DNA from: Kitasatospora phosalacinea
GTDB taxonomy: Bacteria > Actinomycetota > Actinomycetes > Streptomycetales > Streptomycetaceae
DNA length: 64,000 nt
Assembly: GCF_000716545.1 (NCBI RefSeq)
Contig: NZ_JNWZ01000009.1
Coordinates: 1 to 64,000 of the forward strand
Reading direction: 5' to 3'
In this document: positions 35,494-43,686 of the stretch, in pieces
Numbering within the stretch: the first letter of the stretch is position 1
Layout: every line of letters starts with the position of its first letter
Notes under the pieces: generated by a model
Database searches by the model: none
Seen by the model: only the letters and a program-made list of their open reading frames with translations
What the model was told of the DNA's origin: nothing
Position numbers and translations under genes: made by a program

Positions 35494-36384
35494 ATGGCTA
35501 TCTTCCTTACCAAGGACAGCAAGGTCATCGTCCAGGGCATGACCGGCTCCGAGGGCATGAAGCACACCCGCCGCATGCTCGCCTCCGGCACCCAGATCGT
35601 CGGCGGCGTGAACCCGCGCAAGGCCGGCACCACCGTGGACGTGGACGGCACCGAGGTGCCCGTGTTCGGCACCGTGGTCGAGGCGATCGAGAAGACCGGT
35701 GCCGACGTCACCGTCATCTTCGTCCCGCCGGCGTTCACCAAGTCCGCCGTGATCGAGGCGATCGACGCCGAGATCGGCCTGGCCGTGGTCATCACCGAGG
35801 GCGTGCCGGTGCACGACACCGCCTCGTTCTGGGCCCACGCCGGCGCCAAGGGCAACAAGACCCGCATCATCGGCCCGAACTGCCCCGGCCTGATCAGCCC
35901 CGGACAGTCCAACGCGGGCATCATCCCGGCCGACATCACCGGCCCGGGCAAGATCGGTCTGGTGTCGAAGTCCGGCACCCTGACCTACCAGCTGATGTAC
36001 GAGCTCCGTGACATCGGCTTCTCCTCCGCGGTGGGCATCGGTGGCGACCCCGTCATCGGCACCACCCACATCGACGCCCTCAAGGCGTTCCAGGAGGACC
36101 CGGAGACCGAGCTCATCGTCATGATCGGCGAGATCGGCGGCGACGCCGAGGAGCGTGCCGCGGCCTACATCGCCGAGCACGTCACCAAGCCGGTCGTCGG
36201 CTACGTCGCGGGCTTCACCGCGCCCGAGGGCAAGACCATGGGCCACGCCGGCGCCATCGTCTCCGGCTCCTCCGGCACCGCCCAGGCGAAGAAGGAGGCC
36301 CTGGAGGCCGCCGGTGTCAAGGTCGGCAAGACGCCGTCCGAGACCGCCCGCCTGGCCCGCGAGCTGATCGCCGCCGCGAAGTAA
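35494..36384 (+). CDS. sucD: Succinyl-CoA synthetase alpha subunit
   Basis: A 296-residue subunit holding the CoA site and the phosphorylated histidine. The CoA-binding region is [18 protein letters not shown]. The active-site loop is [13 protein letters not shown] with the phospho-His at H251. [12 protein letters not shown] is the usual family signature. It forms the functional enzyme with the sucC product. AAGGAAGGGG precedes the ATG. A long hairpin terminator follows the stop. Confidence 0.98.
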   Translation: MAIFLTKDSKVIVQGMTGSEGMKHTRRMLASGTQIVGGVNPRKAGTTVDVDGTEVPVFGTVVEAIEKTGADVTVIFVPPAFTKSAVIEAIDAEIGLAVVITEGVPVHDTASFWAHAGAKGNKTRIIGPNCPGLISPGQSNAGIIPADITGPGKIGLVSKSGTLTYQLMYELRDIGFSSAVGIGGDPVIGTTHIDALKAFQEDPETELIVMIGEIGGDAEERAAAYIAEHVTKPVVGYVAGFTAPEGKTMGHAGAIVSGSSGTAQAKKEALEAAGVKVGKTPSETARLARELIAAAK

Positions 36385-36393
36385 GCAACCGTA

Positions 36394-36446
36394 CGCCGAA
36401 GGCGCCGCGCCCCGTCCGCTCCGGACGGCGCGCGGCGCCTTCGGCG
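36394..36446 (+). terminator. Long hairpin terminator after sucCD
   Basis: A 17-bp perfect outer stem (36394-36410 with 36430-36446; arm CGCCGAAGGCGCCGCGC) encloses a 7-bp inner stem (CCGTCCG at 36412-36418 with CGGACGG at 36422-36428). It begins 10 bases after the sucD stop codon and lies about 47 bp from the 3' end of the convergent gene, so it may serve both strands. Confidence 0.85.
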
Positions 36447-36492
36447 TTCTCCGGGACCGTTCCCCCGGGCCTTCCCCGGGCCGCGGCCGTCG

Positions 36493-37977
36493 TTACGGGG
36501 CGCAGACCGGGCCGCACGGGGCGGCCGGCGGCGGCAGCGGGTGGCGCTCCGGCGGCGGGGCGAGCGGGCCGGCGGACAGCGGGCCGGCGGACAGCGGGTC
36601 GGCGCCCGGCGCGTTCGGGGCGGGCCGCTCCAGCGGCGGCGGCAGCTGTCCGGGCGGGCCGACCAGCCGGGCCGGGACGCCGGGCGTCAGGCTGCACCAC
36701 GGCGACCGCAGCCCCGGCGAGCGGTCCGGGGCGACCGGGCCCGCGCCGTCCGGACCGGCCGGACCGGACGGGACGCAGGCCGTCTCGCGGACCGGCTCCG
36801 GCGGCGCCGGCTCCGACGGGCCCACCCCCAGCAGGGCCGCCACGATCACCCCGCCCACCGCTACGGTCAGCGCCGCCGCCGCGCCCGTCACCAGCCCCGT
36901 GTGCAGCCGGCTGTCCGCGACCAGCCGCGCCGTGGACGGCAGCCGCGGGCCCGGGCAGCCGTGCACCGCCGCCCGGTGCAGCAGGGCCGACAGCCGCTCC
37001 GCGAACTCCGGGTCCTCCGGGTCCGCGCCGACCAGCGCCGGCACCTCCCGGGCCAGTTCGGCCCGCGCCGAACGCACCCGGCTCCCGGCCGCCGCCGTGC
37101 TCGACTCCACCTCCACCGCGACCCGCTCCGCCGACAGGCCCAGCGTGTCGTGCAGCACCAGCGCCCGCCGCCGCGGCCGCGACAGCCGCAGCAGCGCCTT
37201 CACCAGCGCCCGGTCCTGCCGGGTCAGCTTCTGCGGCGGCTCGGGCGGCTCCGGTGCGCCCGCCGGGTCGACCACGATCCGCCGCCGCGGCCACCGCAGC
37301 AGGTGCGCCCGCCGCGGGCCGCCCCGGTGCCACGGGGACAGCGCCAGGTCGAACGCCTCCCGGCGCACCCGTCCCTCCGGGTCCGGACCGGCCGCCACCT
37401 CCGCCCACCGCCGGGCCGCCGACCCCAGCGCCAGGTGCACGCAGTGCGCGGCGCGGTGGCGGTGGCCGGTCAGCAGGAAGGTCTGCTGCACCAGCCGGGC
37501 GTGCACCAGCGCGGCGAACTCCCCGAAGTCGGCCGGGGCAGGGGCGGGAGCGGCGAGGCCGGGCTCGCCGGGGCCGGGCTCGGCCGGGGGGAGCGGGGGG
37601 CCGACGAACTCGACGGGCGCGGTCGCGGGCTCGGCTTCGGGCTCAGGCGGAGCGGCGGGCGCCCCGGACGCCCCGGACGATTCGGGCGCCACGAGTGCTT
37701 CGAGCGCTCCGGGGGCGAGCGTGGCGAGCAGGGCCACGGCCTCCTCGCGGTTGCGGACGCCGAGCTTGCGGATCGCCCGGTTGAGGTGGGTGCGGGCGGT
37801 GCCCGGGGCCACGCCCAGGTGCCGGGCGGTGGCGCGCAGGTCGTCGCCGGCCGCCAGCCGGGCCAGCGCCCGGGCCTCGCGCGGGGCGAGGCGGCGCAGC
37901 AGGAGTTCGGCGTCCTCGCGGGCCCGGGGCGAGGTGCCGGCGGTGCGTTCCGGTTCGGCGGTCGAGGGCGAGGTCAC
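36493..37977 (-). CDS. Membrane-anchored regulator with LuxR-type HTH and sigma-factor-like segments
   Basis: A 494-residue protein of unusual build. Residues about 28-85 form a LuxR/sigma-4 type HTH (LAPREARALARLAAGDDLRA, then TARHLGVAPGTARTHLNRAI). A Pro/Glu-rich linker follows. About 155-320 look like degenerate ECF sigma regions 2 and 4 (TGHRHRAAHCVHLALGSAAR; LSRPRRRALVLHDTLGLSAE). One transmembrane helix lies at about 365-387 (GAAAALTVAVGGVIVAALLG), leaving a Pro-rich external tail of about 105 residues. I chose GTG 37977, which follows GGAGGAGATCG; a longer frame back to 38061 runs through a palindrome in the promoter region. Target genes are unknown. Confidence 0.75.
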   Translation of the reverse strand: MTSPSTAEPERTAGTSPRAREDAELLLRRLAPREARALARLAAGDDLRATARHLGVAPGTARTHLNRAIRKLGVRNREEAVALLATLAPGALEALVAPESSGASGAPAAPPEPEAEPATAPVEFVGPPLPPAEPGPGEPGLAAPAPAPADFGEFAALVHARLVQQTFLLTGHRHRAAHCVHLALGSAARRWAEVAAGPDPEGRVRREAFDLALSPWHRGGPRRAHLLRWPRRRIVVDPAGAPEPPEPPQKLTRQDRALVKALLRLSRPRRRALVLHDTLGLSAERVAVEVESSTAAAGSRVRSARAELAREVPALVGADPEDPEFAERLSALLHRAAVHGCPGPRLPSTARLVADSRLHTGLVTGAAAALTVAVGGVIVAALLGVGPSEPAPPEPVRETACVPSGPAGPDGAGPVAPDRSPGLRSPWCSLTPGVPARLVGPPGQLPPPLERPAPNAPGADPLSAGPLSAGPLAPPPERHPLPPPAAPCGPVCAP

Positions 37978-38050
37978 CGATCTCCTCCGTGGCAGGTCCG
38001 TCCCGGAAAAAGGCACATGTACAGATAATCCGGGACACGGCGAAGGTTCG

Positions 38051-38072
38051 CCCGTTGACACCCCTCAACGGG
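38051..38072. promoter_or_regulatory. 22-bp palindromic candidate operator between divergent genes
   Basis: CCCGTTGA (38051-38058) and TCAACGGG (38065-38072) form a perfect 8-bp inverted repeat with a 6-base spacer. It includes TTGACA (38055-38060), a perfect -35 hexamer reading toward the DUF6350 gene at 38086/38095. It lies between that gene and the divergent LuxR/sigma-like regulator, which may bind it. Confidence 0.5.
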
Positions 38073-38094
38073 TGGCCTTGGCAGCATGAGGGCC

Positions 38095-39366
38095 ATGACG
38101 CAGTTGATGGGCCGTCCGATCCTGGGCCTGCCGAGCGACTTGGACAGCCGCTCCACCCTCTCCGACCTGCTCGCCGGCGTCCGCACCGCGCTGCTCACCC
38201 TGTCCGTGGTCGCCGTCCCGGTGTTCGGCCTGTGGGTGCTCGCCCCGTACGGTGACGACACGGCGCGGGACGCGGCCCGGGCCGCGTTCGGGCTCTGGCT
38301 GCTCGGCCACGGCGCCCCCCTGGTCCGGGGCCCCGGCGCCGCGCCGGTGACCGTGGCGCCGCTGCTGCTCACCGTCGTCACCGCCGTGCTGCTCTCGCGC
38401 GCCGGATGCCGCCAGGCCCGGCGCGCCCGGGGGCGCGGATGGGTGCGCTGGCGCTCCCCGCTCGCGGTGTACGCCGGGTACCTGCTGGTCGCGGCCGTCG
38501 CCGTCGCCCAGTGCGCCGACCCGCAGGCCCTGCTGCGCTCCCGGGCCGTCCCCGACCTCGTCGCCGTCGCCCTGCTCACCGCCGCCGCGCTCGGCCGCGG
38601 CCTGTGGACCGGACTCGGCCGGCCGGCCGTGCTGCCCCGGCTGCCGCTGCCGCCCGCGCTCTGGCCGGACGGCGCCCCGGCGGCCGTCGGGCGGGCACTG
38701 GCCGGCTGGCTGCTCGCGCTGACCGCCGGCGCCGGGGTGGTGCTCGCGGTCGCGGTGCTGCTCGGCTCCGCCGGACAGCACGCGCAACGGCTCGGCGACG
38801 GCGCGGCCGACTGGCTCGGCATGCTGCTGGCCTGCCTGGCGCTGGTGCCCAACGCGCTGGTCTGGTCCGCGAGCTACGCGCTCGGCGCGGGCTTCGAGGT
38901 CGGCGCCGGCAGCCACGCCGGACCGCTCGGCACCCGGCTCGGCCCGGCCCCGGACTTCCCGCTGCTCGCCCTGCTCCCCGCCGACCGCGGCCCCGACTGG
39001 CACCTGCTGGCCTGCGCGGCGAGCGCCGCCGCGACGGTCGCCGCCGCCCTGCTGATCGGCCGCGCGGCCGCCCGCTGGACCTCCGCCCAGACCGCGACGG
39101 TCGCCGCCGCGACCGCCCTCGCGGCCGCCCTGCCCGCCCTCCTCGCCGCCCACCTCGCCGGCGGCGCCCTCGCCCCCGGCAGGATGTCCGAACTCGGTCC
39201 GGTCCCCTGGCGGTTCGCCCTGGCCCAGGCCGCCTGGCTGCTCGCCCTCGCGCTGCCCGGCGCGCTGCTGTGGCGCTGGTGGCTCGGCCGCCGGGGCGAC
39301 GGCGCGGGGCCGGTGGTCCGCGCCCGGATCGGGGCGTACCGGCTGGTGTGCCGCCTCGCCGCGTAG
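38095..39366 (+). CDS. DUF6350 (PerM-like) polytopic membrane protein
   Basis: A 423-residue protein with about ten to twelve hydrophobic segments and short polar ends. It matches the actinobacterial family found near sucCD/purNH, related to mycobacterial PerM, which helps stabilise the division protein FtsB. I rely on synteny and topology for that assignment. Two ATGs are possible, 38086 and 38095. The second has GAGGG directly upstream and is slightly preferred; the product then begins MTQLMGRPILGLPSDLD. A TTGACA box within a palindrome lies just upstream. No enzymatic motif is visible. Confidence 0.78.
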   Translation: MTQLMGRPILGLPSDLDSRSTLSDLLAGVRTALLTLSVVAVPVFGLWVLAPYGDDTARDAARAAFGLWLLGHGAPLVRGPGAAPVTVAPLLLTVVTAVLLSRAGCRQARRARGRGWVRWRSPLAVYAGYLLVAAVAVAQCADPQALLRSRAVPDLVAVALLTAAALGRGLWTGLGRPAVLPRLPLPPALWPDGAPAAVGRALAGWLLALTAGAGVVLAVAVLLGSAGQHAQRLGDGAADWLGMLLACLALVPNALVWSASYALGAGFEVGAGSHAGPLGTRLGPAPDFPLLALLPADRGPDWHLLACAASAAATVAAALLIGRAAARWTSAQTATVAAATALAAALPALLAAHLAGGALAPGRMSELGPVPWRFALAQAAWLLALALPGALLWRWWLGRRGDGAGPVVRARIGAYRLVCRLAA

Positions 39367-39437
39367 CGCTTCGCGGTGGGCGCCCGGTCGCTCGCGCGGT
39401 TCCCCTCGCCCCCGGCGTCGCCCGGTTCGGCGCGCGG

Positions 39438-40190
39438 CTACGCGTCCTCGCGCCGGAGGGTGCGCAGCCCCGCCCAGGCCGCCGCCAGGGTCCAGGCGGC
39501 CATCAGGAGGAGGCCGGTGGTGTGGCCGTAGGGGGTGCCGGGGGTGTCGGCGAGGCGGAGGGCGTACTGGCCGGCGCGGTCGGGGAGGAACCGGGCGGCC
39601 TCGCGGACGCCCGGGACGGCGGCCAGGGCGGTGGTGCCGAGGAAGACCGCGGGGGAGAGCAGCCCCAGGGCGGCCGTCTGGTTGCGCAGGACGGTGGTGA
39701 GCGCCAGGCACAGCACGAGCAGCAGCGGGTGGTAGAGCACCCCGGCGACGAGGGCCCGCGCGGTGCCGGGGTCGGACGGGTCCAGGCCCACCGTGGCGGC
39801 GGTCGCGGCGAGTTGGCAGCCGACGGTGACCAGGCCGACGGCCAGGCCGAGACCGGCGCCGAGCAGCAGCTTGGCCCGGTAGAAGCGCAGCCGGTCGGGG
39901 ACGGCGGCGAGCGAGGTGGCGAGCGTCCCCGAGGCGTACTCCTGGCCGACCAGCAGGATGCCCAGGCAGGCGACCGCGACCTGGCCGAAGTTCAGCCCGT
40001 AGTACAGGCCCTCCATCGGGTCCTCGGTCAGCGAGGTGTCGCTGTTCCCGTACGCGGCCTGGACCGCCGCCGTGATGCCGGCGCTGAGCGCCACCGCGAG
40101 GAACGGGACCGTCCACAGCGGGCGCAGCGTGGTGAACTTCGCCCACTCGGCGCGCAGCGGGTGCGTCCGGGTGTCCGCGCGGGCGTTCAT
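39438..40190 (-). CDS. ABC transporter permease (ABC-2 type)
   Basis: A 250-residue membrane protein with six hydrophobic segments, starting MNARADTRTHPLRAEWAKFT, the usual ABC-2 N-terminus (LRAEWxKxxTLR). GQEYASGTLATSLAAVPDR is the typical motif after the second helix. It should form the membrane channel of an exporter with the ATPase encoded directly upstream, whose stop codon overlaps its ATG (ATGA). Substrate is unknown. The divergent two-component pair suggests control by an envelope-active compound. Confidence 0.92.
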   Translation of the reverse strand: MNARADTRTHPLRAEWAKFTTLRPLWTVPFLAVALSAGITAAVQAAYGNSDTSLTEDPMEGLYYGLNFGQVAVACLGILLVGQEYASGTLATSLAAVPDRLRFYRAKLLLGAGLGLAVGLVTVGCQLAATAATVGLDPSDPGTARALVAGVLYHPLLLVLCLALTTVLRNQTAALGLLSPAVFLGTTALAAVPGVREAARFLPDRAGQYALRLADTPGTPYGHTTGLLLMAAWTLAAAWAGLRTLRREDA

Positions 40191-41095
40191 GCCGTCACCG
40201 CCCGGTACTCGACGGCGTCCGAGGTCATCCGCATGAAGGCCTCCTCCAGGGAGTCGTGGGCGACGGACAGTTCGATCAGCACCACCCGGTGCTCGGCGGC
40301 CAGCGCGCCCAGCCGGCCGGGGTCGGCGTCCGGGACGTCGAACGCGCCGTCGCCGCAGGGCACCGCGTCCGGGTGGGCGGTGGCGAGCAGGGCGGCCAGC
40401 GCGGCCGGGTCGACGGCGCGGACCCGGACCCGGCGGCGGCCGTGCCGGGCCAGGAAGTCGGCGGTGGAGGCGTCGGCGAGCAGCCGGCCCCGGCCGATCA
40501 CCACCAGGTGGTCGGCGGTCACCGCCATCTCCGCCATCAGGTGCGAGGACACCAGCACCGCCCGGCCCTCGCCCGCGAGCCGGCGCAGCAGCTCCCGGAT
40601 CCACCGGATGCCCTCCGCGTCCAGGCCGTTCACCGGCTCGTCCAGCAGCAGCGCGGCCGGGTCGCCGAGCAGGGCCGCCGCGACGCCCAGGCGCTGGCGC
40701 ATGCCCAGCGAGAACGTCCGGATCCGGTGGCCGGCGACCTCGGCGAGGCCGACCAGGGTCAGCACCTCCCCGACCCGGCGGGCGGGCAGGCCGTGCGAGG
40801 CGGCGATCCACCGCAGGTGCCCGGCGGCGGTCCGGCCCGGGTGCAGCGCCTGCGCGTCCAGCAGCGCGCCGACCCGGCACAGCGGACGGTCGAGCGCGGC
40901 GTACGGCCGCCCGTCCACCAGCGCCGTGCCGGACGTCGGCCGGTCCAGCCCCAGCACCATCCGCAGCGTCGTCGACTTGCCCGCCCCGTTCGGCCCCAGG
41001 AACCCGGTCACCCGCCCCGGCTCGACCCGGAACGTCAGGCCGTCCACGGCCCTCCGCCCGCCGTACGCCTTGGTCAGGTCGCGGATCTCGATCAC
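40187..41095 (-). CDS. ABC transporter ATP-binding protein
   Basis: A 302-residue ATPase of the drug/peptide exporter type. Walker A is GPNGAGKST (K40), the signature reads FSLGMRQRLGVA, Walker B is ALLLDEPVNGLD, and the H-loop lies in VLVSSHLMAE. A C-terminal extension of about 85 residues (RRRVRVRAVDPAALAALLAT...) is typical of this family. It energises the permease encoded downstream. The start is GTG behind GAGGGGAGTTCCC. Confidence 0.95.
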   Translation of the reverse strand: MIEIRDLTKAYGGRRAVDGLTFRVEPGRVTGFLGPNGAGKSTTLRMVLGLDRPTSGTALVDGRPYAALDRPLCRVGALLDAQALHPGRTAAGHLRWIAASHGLPARRVGEVLTLVGLAEVAGHRIRTFSLGMRQRLGVAAALLGDPAALLLDEPVNGLDAEGIRWIRELLRRLAGEGRAVLVSSHLMAEMAVTADHLVVIGRGRLLADASTADFLARHGRRRVRVRAVDPAALAALLATAHPDAVPCGDGAFDVPDADPGRLGALAAEHRVVLIELSVAHDSLEEAFMRMTSDAVEYRAVTA

Positions 41096-41170
41096 GGGAA
41101 CTCCCCTCTGCCGGTTGCCGGTTCCGAGTCAACCGCCCGGGCCGGGGCGACCGGATCCCGCCCGCGAGGG

Positions 41171-41203
41171 GTCCGCCTCCCTCCCGGGAGGGAGGAGGCG
41201 GAC
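41171..41203. promoter_or_regulatory. Long dyad between divergent ABC transporter and two-component genes
   Basis: A 16-bp perfect palindrome TCCCTCCCGGGAGGGA (41178-41193) is flanked by GTCCGCC (41171-41177) and GGCGGAC (41197-41203), with a 3-base offset on one side. It lies in the 133-bp gap between the divergent starts at 41095 and 41229 and is a candidate binding site for the LuxR-type regulator encoded next door. Confidence 0.45.
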
Positions 41204-41228
41204 GGGCGGGGTGGGGGAGGATGGGTGG

Positions 41229-42350
41229 ATGTTCACCCCGCTGCTGCGCCCCGTCACGTACACCCGCTGGGTGCACCTGACGATCGGGCTGGTGTTCGCC
41301 GGAGTGGTGCTGCTGGTGTACCCGGGGACGGAGGGGGTGTCGACCGGGCGGGCGGTGGCGTGGTCGGTGGCGTTGGACGTGCCGCTGCTGTGCCTGGCGG
41401 CGCTGGTGCCCGGGGTGCGGCGCGGGGAGGGGGTGCAGGCGCGGCTGCTGCTGGGGCCCGCGCGCGAGGAGGAGATCGGGGTCGCGCCGTCGGCGGGCTG
41501 GGCGGACCGGGGGCGGACGGCGTGCTGGCTGGTGGCCCGGGTCGGGCTGGGGGTGCTGCTCGGGACGGCGGCGGTGGCGGCCGTCCGGACGGCGGTGGGC
41601 GTGCCGCTGCTCGCGCCACCGGTGGCTTTCGCCCTGCTGTGGCTGGTGGTGTACGCCGGACGCCTGCAACTCGCGCTCGCCGTACGGCTGTTGGGCCCGT
41701 CCGGGGCCGAGCGGCTGGCCGCCGCCGAGGCCCGCGCGGAGCGCCTGCTCGCACGCAACCGGCTGGCCCGGGAGCTGCACGACTCGATCGGGCACGCGCT
41801 GACGGTCACGGTCGTGCAGGCGGGCGCGGCCCGCGAGGTGGCCGACCCGGCATTCCGGGAGCGGGCGTTGGAGGCGATCGAGACCACCGGCCGCCGGGCG
41901 CTGGACGACCTGGAACGGATGCTGGTGCTGCTGCGGGAGACCCCGGAGACCGTCGTCACCGAGCAGCCGGGGCTGGACCGGGCCGCCGAGCTGTTCGCCG
42001 CCGCGACGGCCGCCGGCAGCGAAGTCGACGCCCGACTCGACGTCGAGGCACGGGAGTTGCCCGGAGTGCTGTCCCGAGAGGCGTACCGGATCCTCCAGGA
42101 GGGCGTCACCAACGCGCTGCGGCACGCGCCCGGCACGCCGATCCGGGTCCGGGCGGCTTCGAGGGACGGCGCGTTGGAACTGTCCTGCCGCAACGCGCTC
42201 GCCGGCGGCGGGAGTTCGCGCAAGGGCGGCGGAAAGGGCCTGCGCGGGGTGCGGGAGCGCGCGGTGCTGCTCGGCGGCGAGTGCGAGACCGGCCCGGACG
42301 GCGCGGACTGGCTGCTGCGGGTGCGGCTGCCGCTACGGTTGGAGCGGTGA
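41229..42350 (+). CDS. Two-component sensor histidine kinase
   Basis: A 373-residue kinase. The N-terminal ~155 residues hold about four membrane segments with little outside the membrane. HisKA_3 carries ARELHDSIGHALT (phosphoacceptor H184). HATPase_c contains LQEGVTNALRHAPG and the G-box KGLRGVRERAVLLGG; the acidic N2 motif is reduced. Intramembrane-sensing kinases of this type often respond to cell-wall-active compounds through an adjacent ABC transporter, which is divergent here. GGAGG lies about 8 bases before the ATG. It overlaps the regulator gene by 4 bp (GTGA). Confidence 0.93.
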   Translation: MFTPLLRPVTYTRWVHLTIGLVFAGVVLLVYPGTEGVSTGRAVAWSVALDVPLLCLAALVPGVRRGEGVQARLLLGPAREEEIGVAPSAGWADRGRTACWLVARVGLGVLLGTAAVAAVRTAVGVPLLAPPVAFALLWLVVYAGRLQLALAVRLLGPSGAERLAAAEARAERLLARNRLARELHDSIGHALTVTVVQAGAAREVADPAFRERALEAIETTGRRALDDLERMLVLLRETPETVVTEQPGLDRAAELFAAATAAGSEVDARLDVEARELPGVLSREAYRILQEGVTNALRHAPGTPIRVRAASRDGALELSCRNALAGGGSSRKGGGKGLRGVRERAVLLGGECETGPDGADWLLRVRLPLRLER

Positions 42351-43027
42351 GCGTGATCAAGGTGCTGCTGGTGGACGACGAGGAACTGATCCGCTTCGGC
42401 CTGCGCGCCGTCCTGGACGCCCAGCCCGACCTGGAGGTGGTCGGCGAGGCCGCCGACGGCGCCGAGGCGCTCGGGCTGGTCCGCTCGCTGCGCCCCGACG
42501 TGGTGCTGATGGACGTGCGGATGCCCGGCCTGGACGGGCTGGCCGCGACCCGGGCGATCCTGCGCGGCACCGACCGGCCGCCGAAGATCCTGGTGGTGAC
42601 CACCTTCGAGGCCGACGACTACGTGTACGAGGCGCTGCGCGCGGGCGCCGACGGCTTCCTGCTCAAGCGCTCCCGCCCCGCCGAGGTCGTCCAGGCGGTG
42701 CGGCTGGCCGCGGCGGGGGAGACCCTGCTGTTCCCGGCCGCGATCCGCCGGCTCGCCGCCGCCCGGGCCGACCGCGCCGACGGCGGCGGCGCGGTGGCCC
42801 GGGCGGGGCTGACCGGGCGGGAGGGCGAGGTGCTGCGCCTGATGGCCCGGGGCCTGTCCAACGCGGAGATCGGCGAACAGCTGCACCTGGGCGTGCAGAC
42901 CGTGAAGACGCACGTCAGCGCGGTGCTCGGCAAGCTCGGCGCCCGGGACCGCACCCAGGCGGTGATCGCCGCCTACGAGTCCGGCTTCGTCACCCCAGCC
43001 CCCGAGGAGCCGGCCGCCCGGGGCTGA
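42347..43027 (+). CDS. LuxR/NarL-family response regulator
   Basis: A 226-residue regulator. The receiver domain shows VLLVDDEELIRFG, D56 in VLMDVRMPG, T in VVTTFE and K in FLLKRS. The C-terminal HTH reads LTGREGEVLRLMARGLSNAE, then IGEQLHLGVQTVKTHVSAVL. It is translated from a GTG that overlaps the kinase stop. It is expected to control the divergent ABC exporter. Its last 55 bp overlap the 3' end of a minus-strand gene. Confidence 0.95.
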   Translation: MSVIKVLLVDDEELIRFGLRAVLDAQPDLEVVGEAADGAEALGLVRSLRPDVVLMDVRMPGLDGLAATRAILRGTDRPPKILVVTTFEADDYVYEALRAGADGFLLKRSRPAEVVQAVRLAAAGETLLFPAAIRRLAAARADRADGGGAVARAGLTGREGEVLRLMARGLSNAEIGEQLHLGVQTVKTHVSAVLGKLGARDRTQAVIAAYESGFVTPAPEEPAARG

Positions 43028-43302
43028 GCGCGCCGGGCGCCCGGGGGCATCGGATTCCGGGGGTCGGGATCGGCGCACAGCGTGCGGTCGCCCAGCAGGT
43101 GGTCGCAGTGCCCCTGCTTGACGGCGTCCCGCAGGTCGGCCCACTCGTCCGGGTTGAGGAACAGCACGGTGTTCCGGTCGGTGGCCCGCGCGAGGGCCAC
43201 CCCCCGGTACGAAGTCGCCACCACCACGCCGTCCTCGTCGTCACCGACCGCGTGCCAGTCCAGCCCCGGGAGCCCCTCCGGGTAGTACTCCACCGGGATC
43301 AT
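42973..43302 (-). CDS. Small protein with DUF397-like segment
   Basis: A 109-residue protein, MIPVEYYPEGLPGLDWHAVG... Residues about 35-70 (YRGVALARATDRNTVLFLNP, then DEWADLRDAVKQGHCD) resemble the C-terminal half of DUF397 proteins, where a short Asp-rich turn precedes the eW..f...v..G.fD pattern. The C-terminus is basic and Pro-rich. Its ATG overlaps the stop of the upstream 123-residue gene (ATGA). Its 3' end overlaps the convergent response-regulator gene by 55 bp. Function is unknown; DUF397 proteins accompany XRE regulators such as the one nearby. Confidence 0.6.
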   Translation of the reverse strand: MIPVEYYPEGLPGLDWHAVGDDEDGVVVATSYRGVALARATDRNTVLFLNPDEWADLRDAVKQGHCDHLLGDRTLCADPDPRNPMPPGARRAQPRAAGSSGAGVTKPDS

Positions 43303-43670
43303 CCGCCCACCGCCGTCGGGAACCTGGGCTCCACCTCGGGCCCGTCGACCTCGGCCCACAGGCTCTCCCAGCGGTCCCCCCTGGTGTGCCCGAACCGGTC
43401 GGCTCCCCGGAGCGCCCGGAACACCGCCTCCGCGACCTCCGCGTCCGGCTGCTCCACCACCCGGGTGGTGATCCGGAACCCGCCGCCCCTGAGCTCCTCG
43501 ACCAACGGCTGCCGCCCCAGCAACTCCCGCAACGCGGACTCGATCCGCCGGGCCCGCGCGGCGGCGTCCTCGGCCCCCAGCGCCTGTTGTGCCTGTTGTG
43601 CCTGTTGTGCCTGTTGTGCCGACGCGTTTCCACTCCCTCCGCGACCGGGCTCGACCGCCGGGCCGCGCAA
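43299..43670 (-). CDS. Small protein of unknown function with Gln-Ala repeat
   Basis: A 123-residue protein. The N-terminus is low-complexity and contains (QAQ)-type repeats encoded by a 9-bp tandem repeat. Residues about 38-120 (RRIESALRELLGRQPLVEEL... ESLWAEVDGPEVEPRF) look like a folded alpha/beta domain I do not recognise. The only in-frame start I find near the upstream gene is TTG 43670, 16 bases after that gene's stop, with a weak GGAA. The start is therefore uncertain. It is coupled to the downstream gene by ATGA. Confidence 0.55.
   Translation of the reverse strand: MRGPAVEPGRGGSGNASAQQAQQAQQAQQALGAEDAAARARRIESALRELLGRQPLVEELRGGGFRITTRVVEQPDAEVAEAVFRALRGADRFGHTRGDRWESLWAEVDGPEVEPRFPTAVGG
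43582..43620. repeat. 9-bp tandem repeat (GCCTGTTGT, four copies)
   Basis: GCCTGTTGT repeats four times without a mismatch from 43582 to 43617, followed by GCC. On the minus strand it lies in frame in the 123-residue gene and encodes a run of Gln-Ala-Gln units. Because the unit is a multiple of three, copy-number changes would alter the protein length without shifting frame. Confidence 0.9.
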
Positions 43671-43686
43671 TTGATTCCAACGCTCG

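Noticed and set aside
37978..38061. A longer start for the LuxR/sigma-like regulator
   Set aside because: It would translate the divergent promoter palindrome; GTG 37977 has a strong GGAGGAGA ribosome site.
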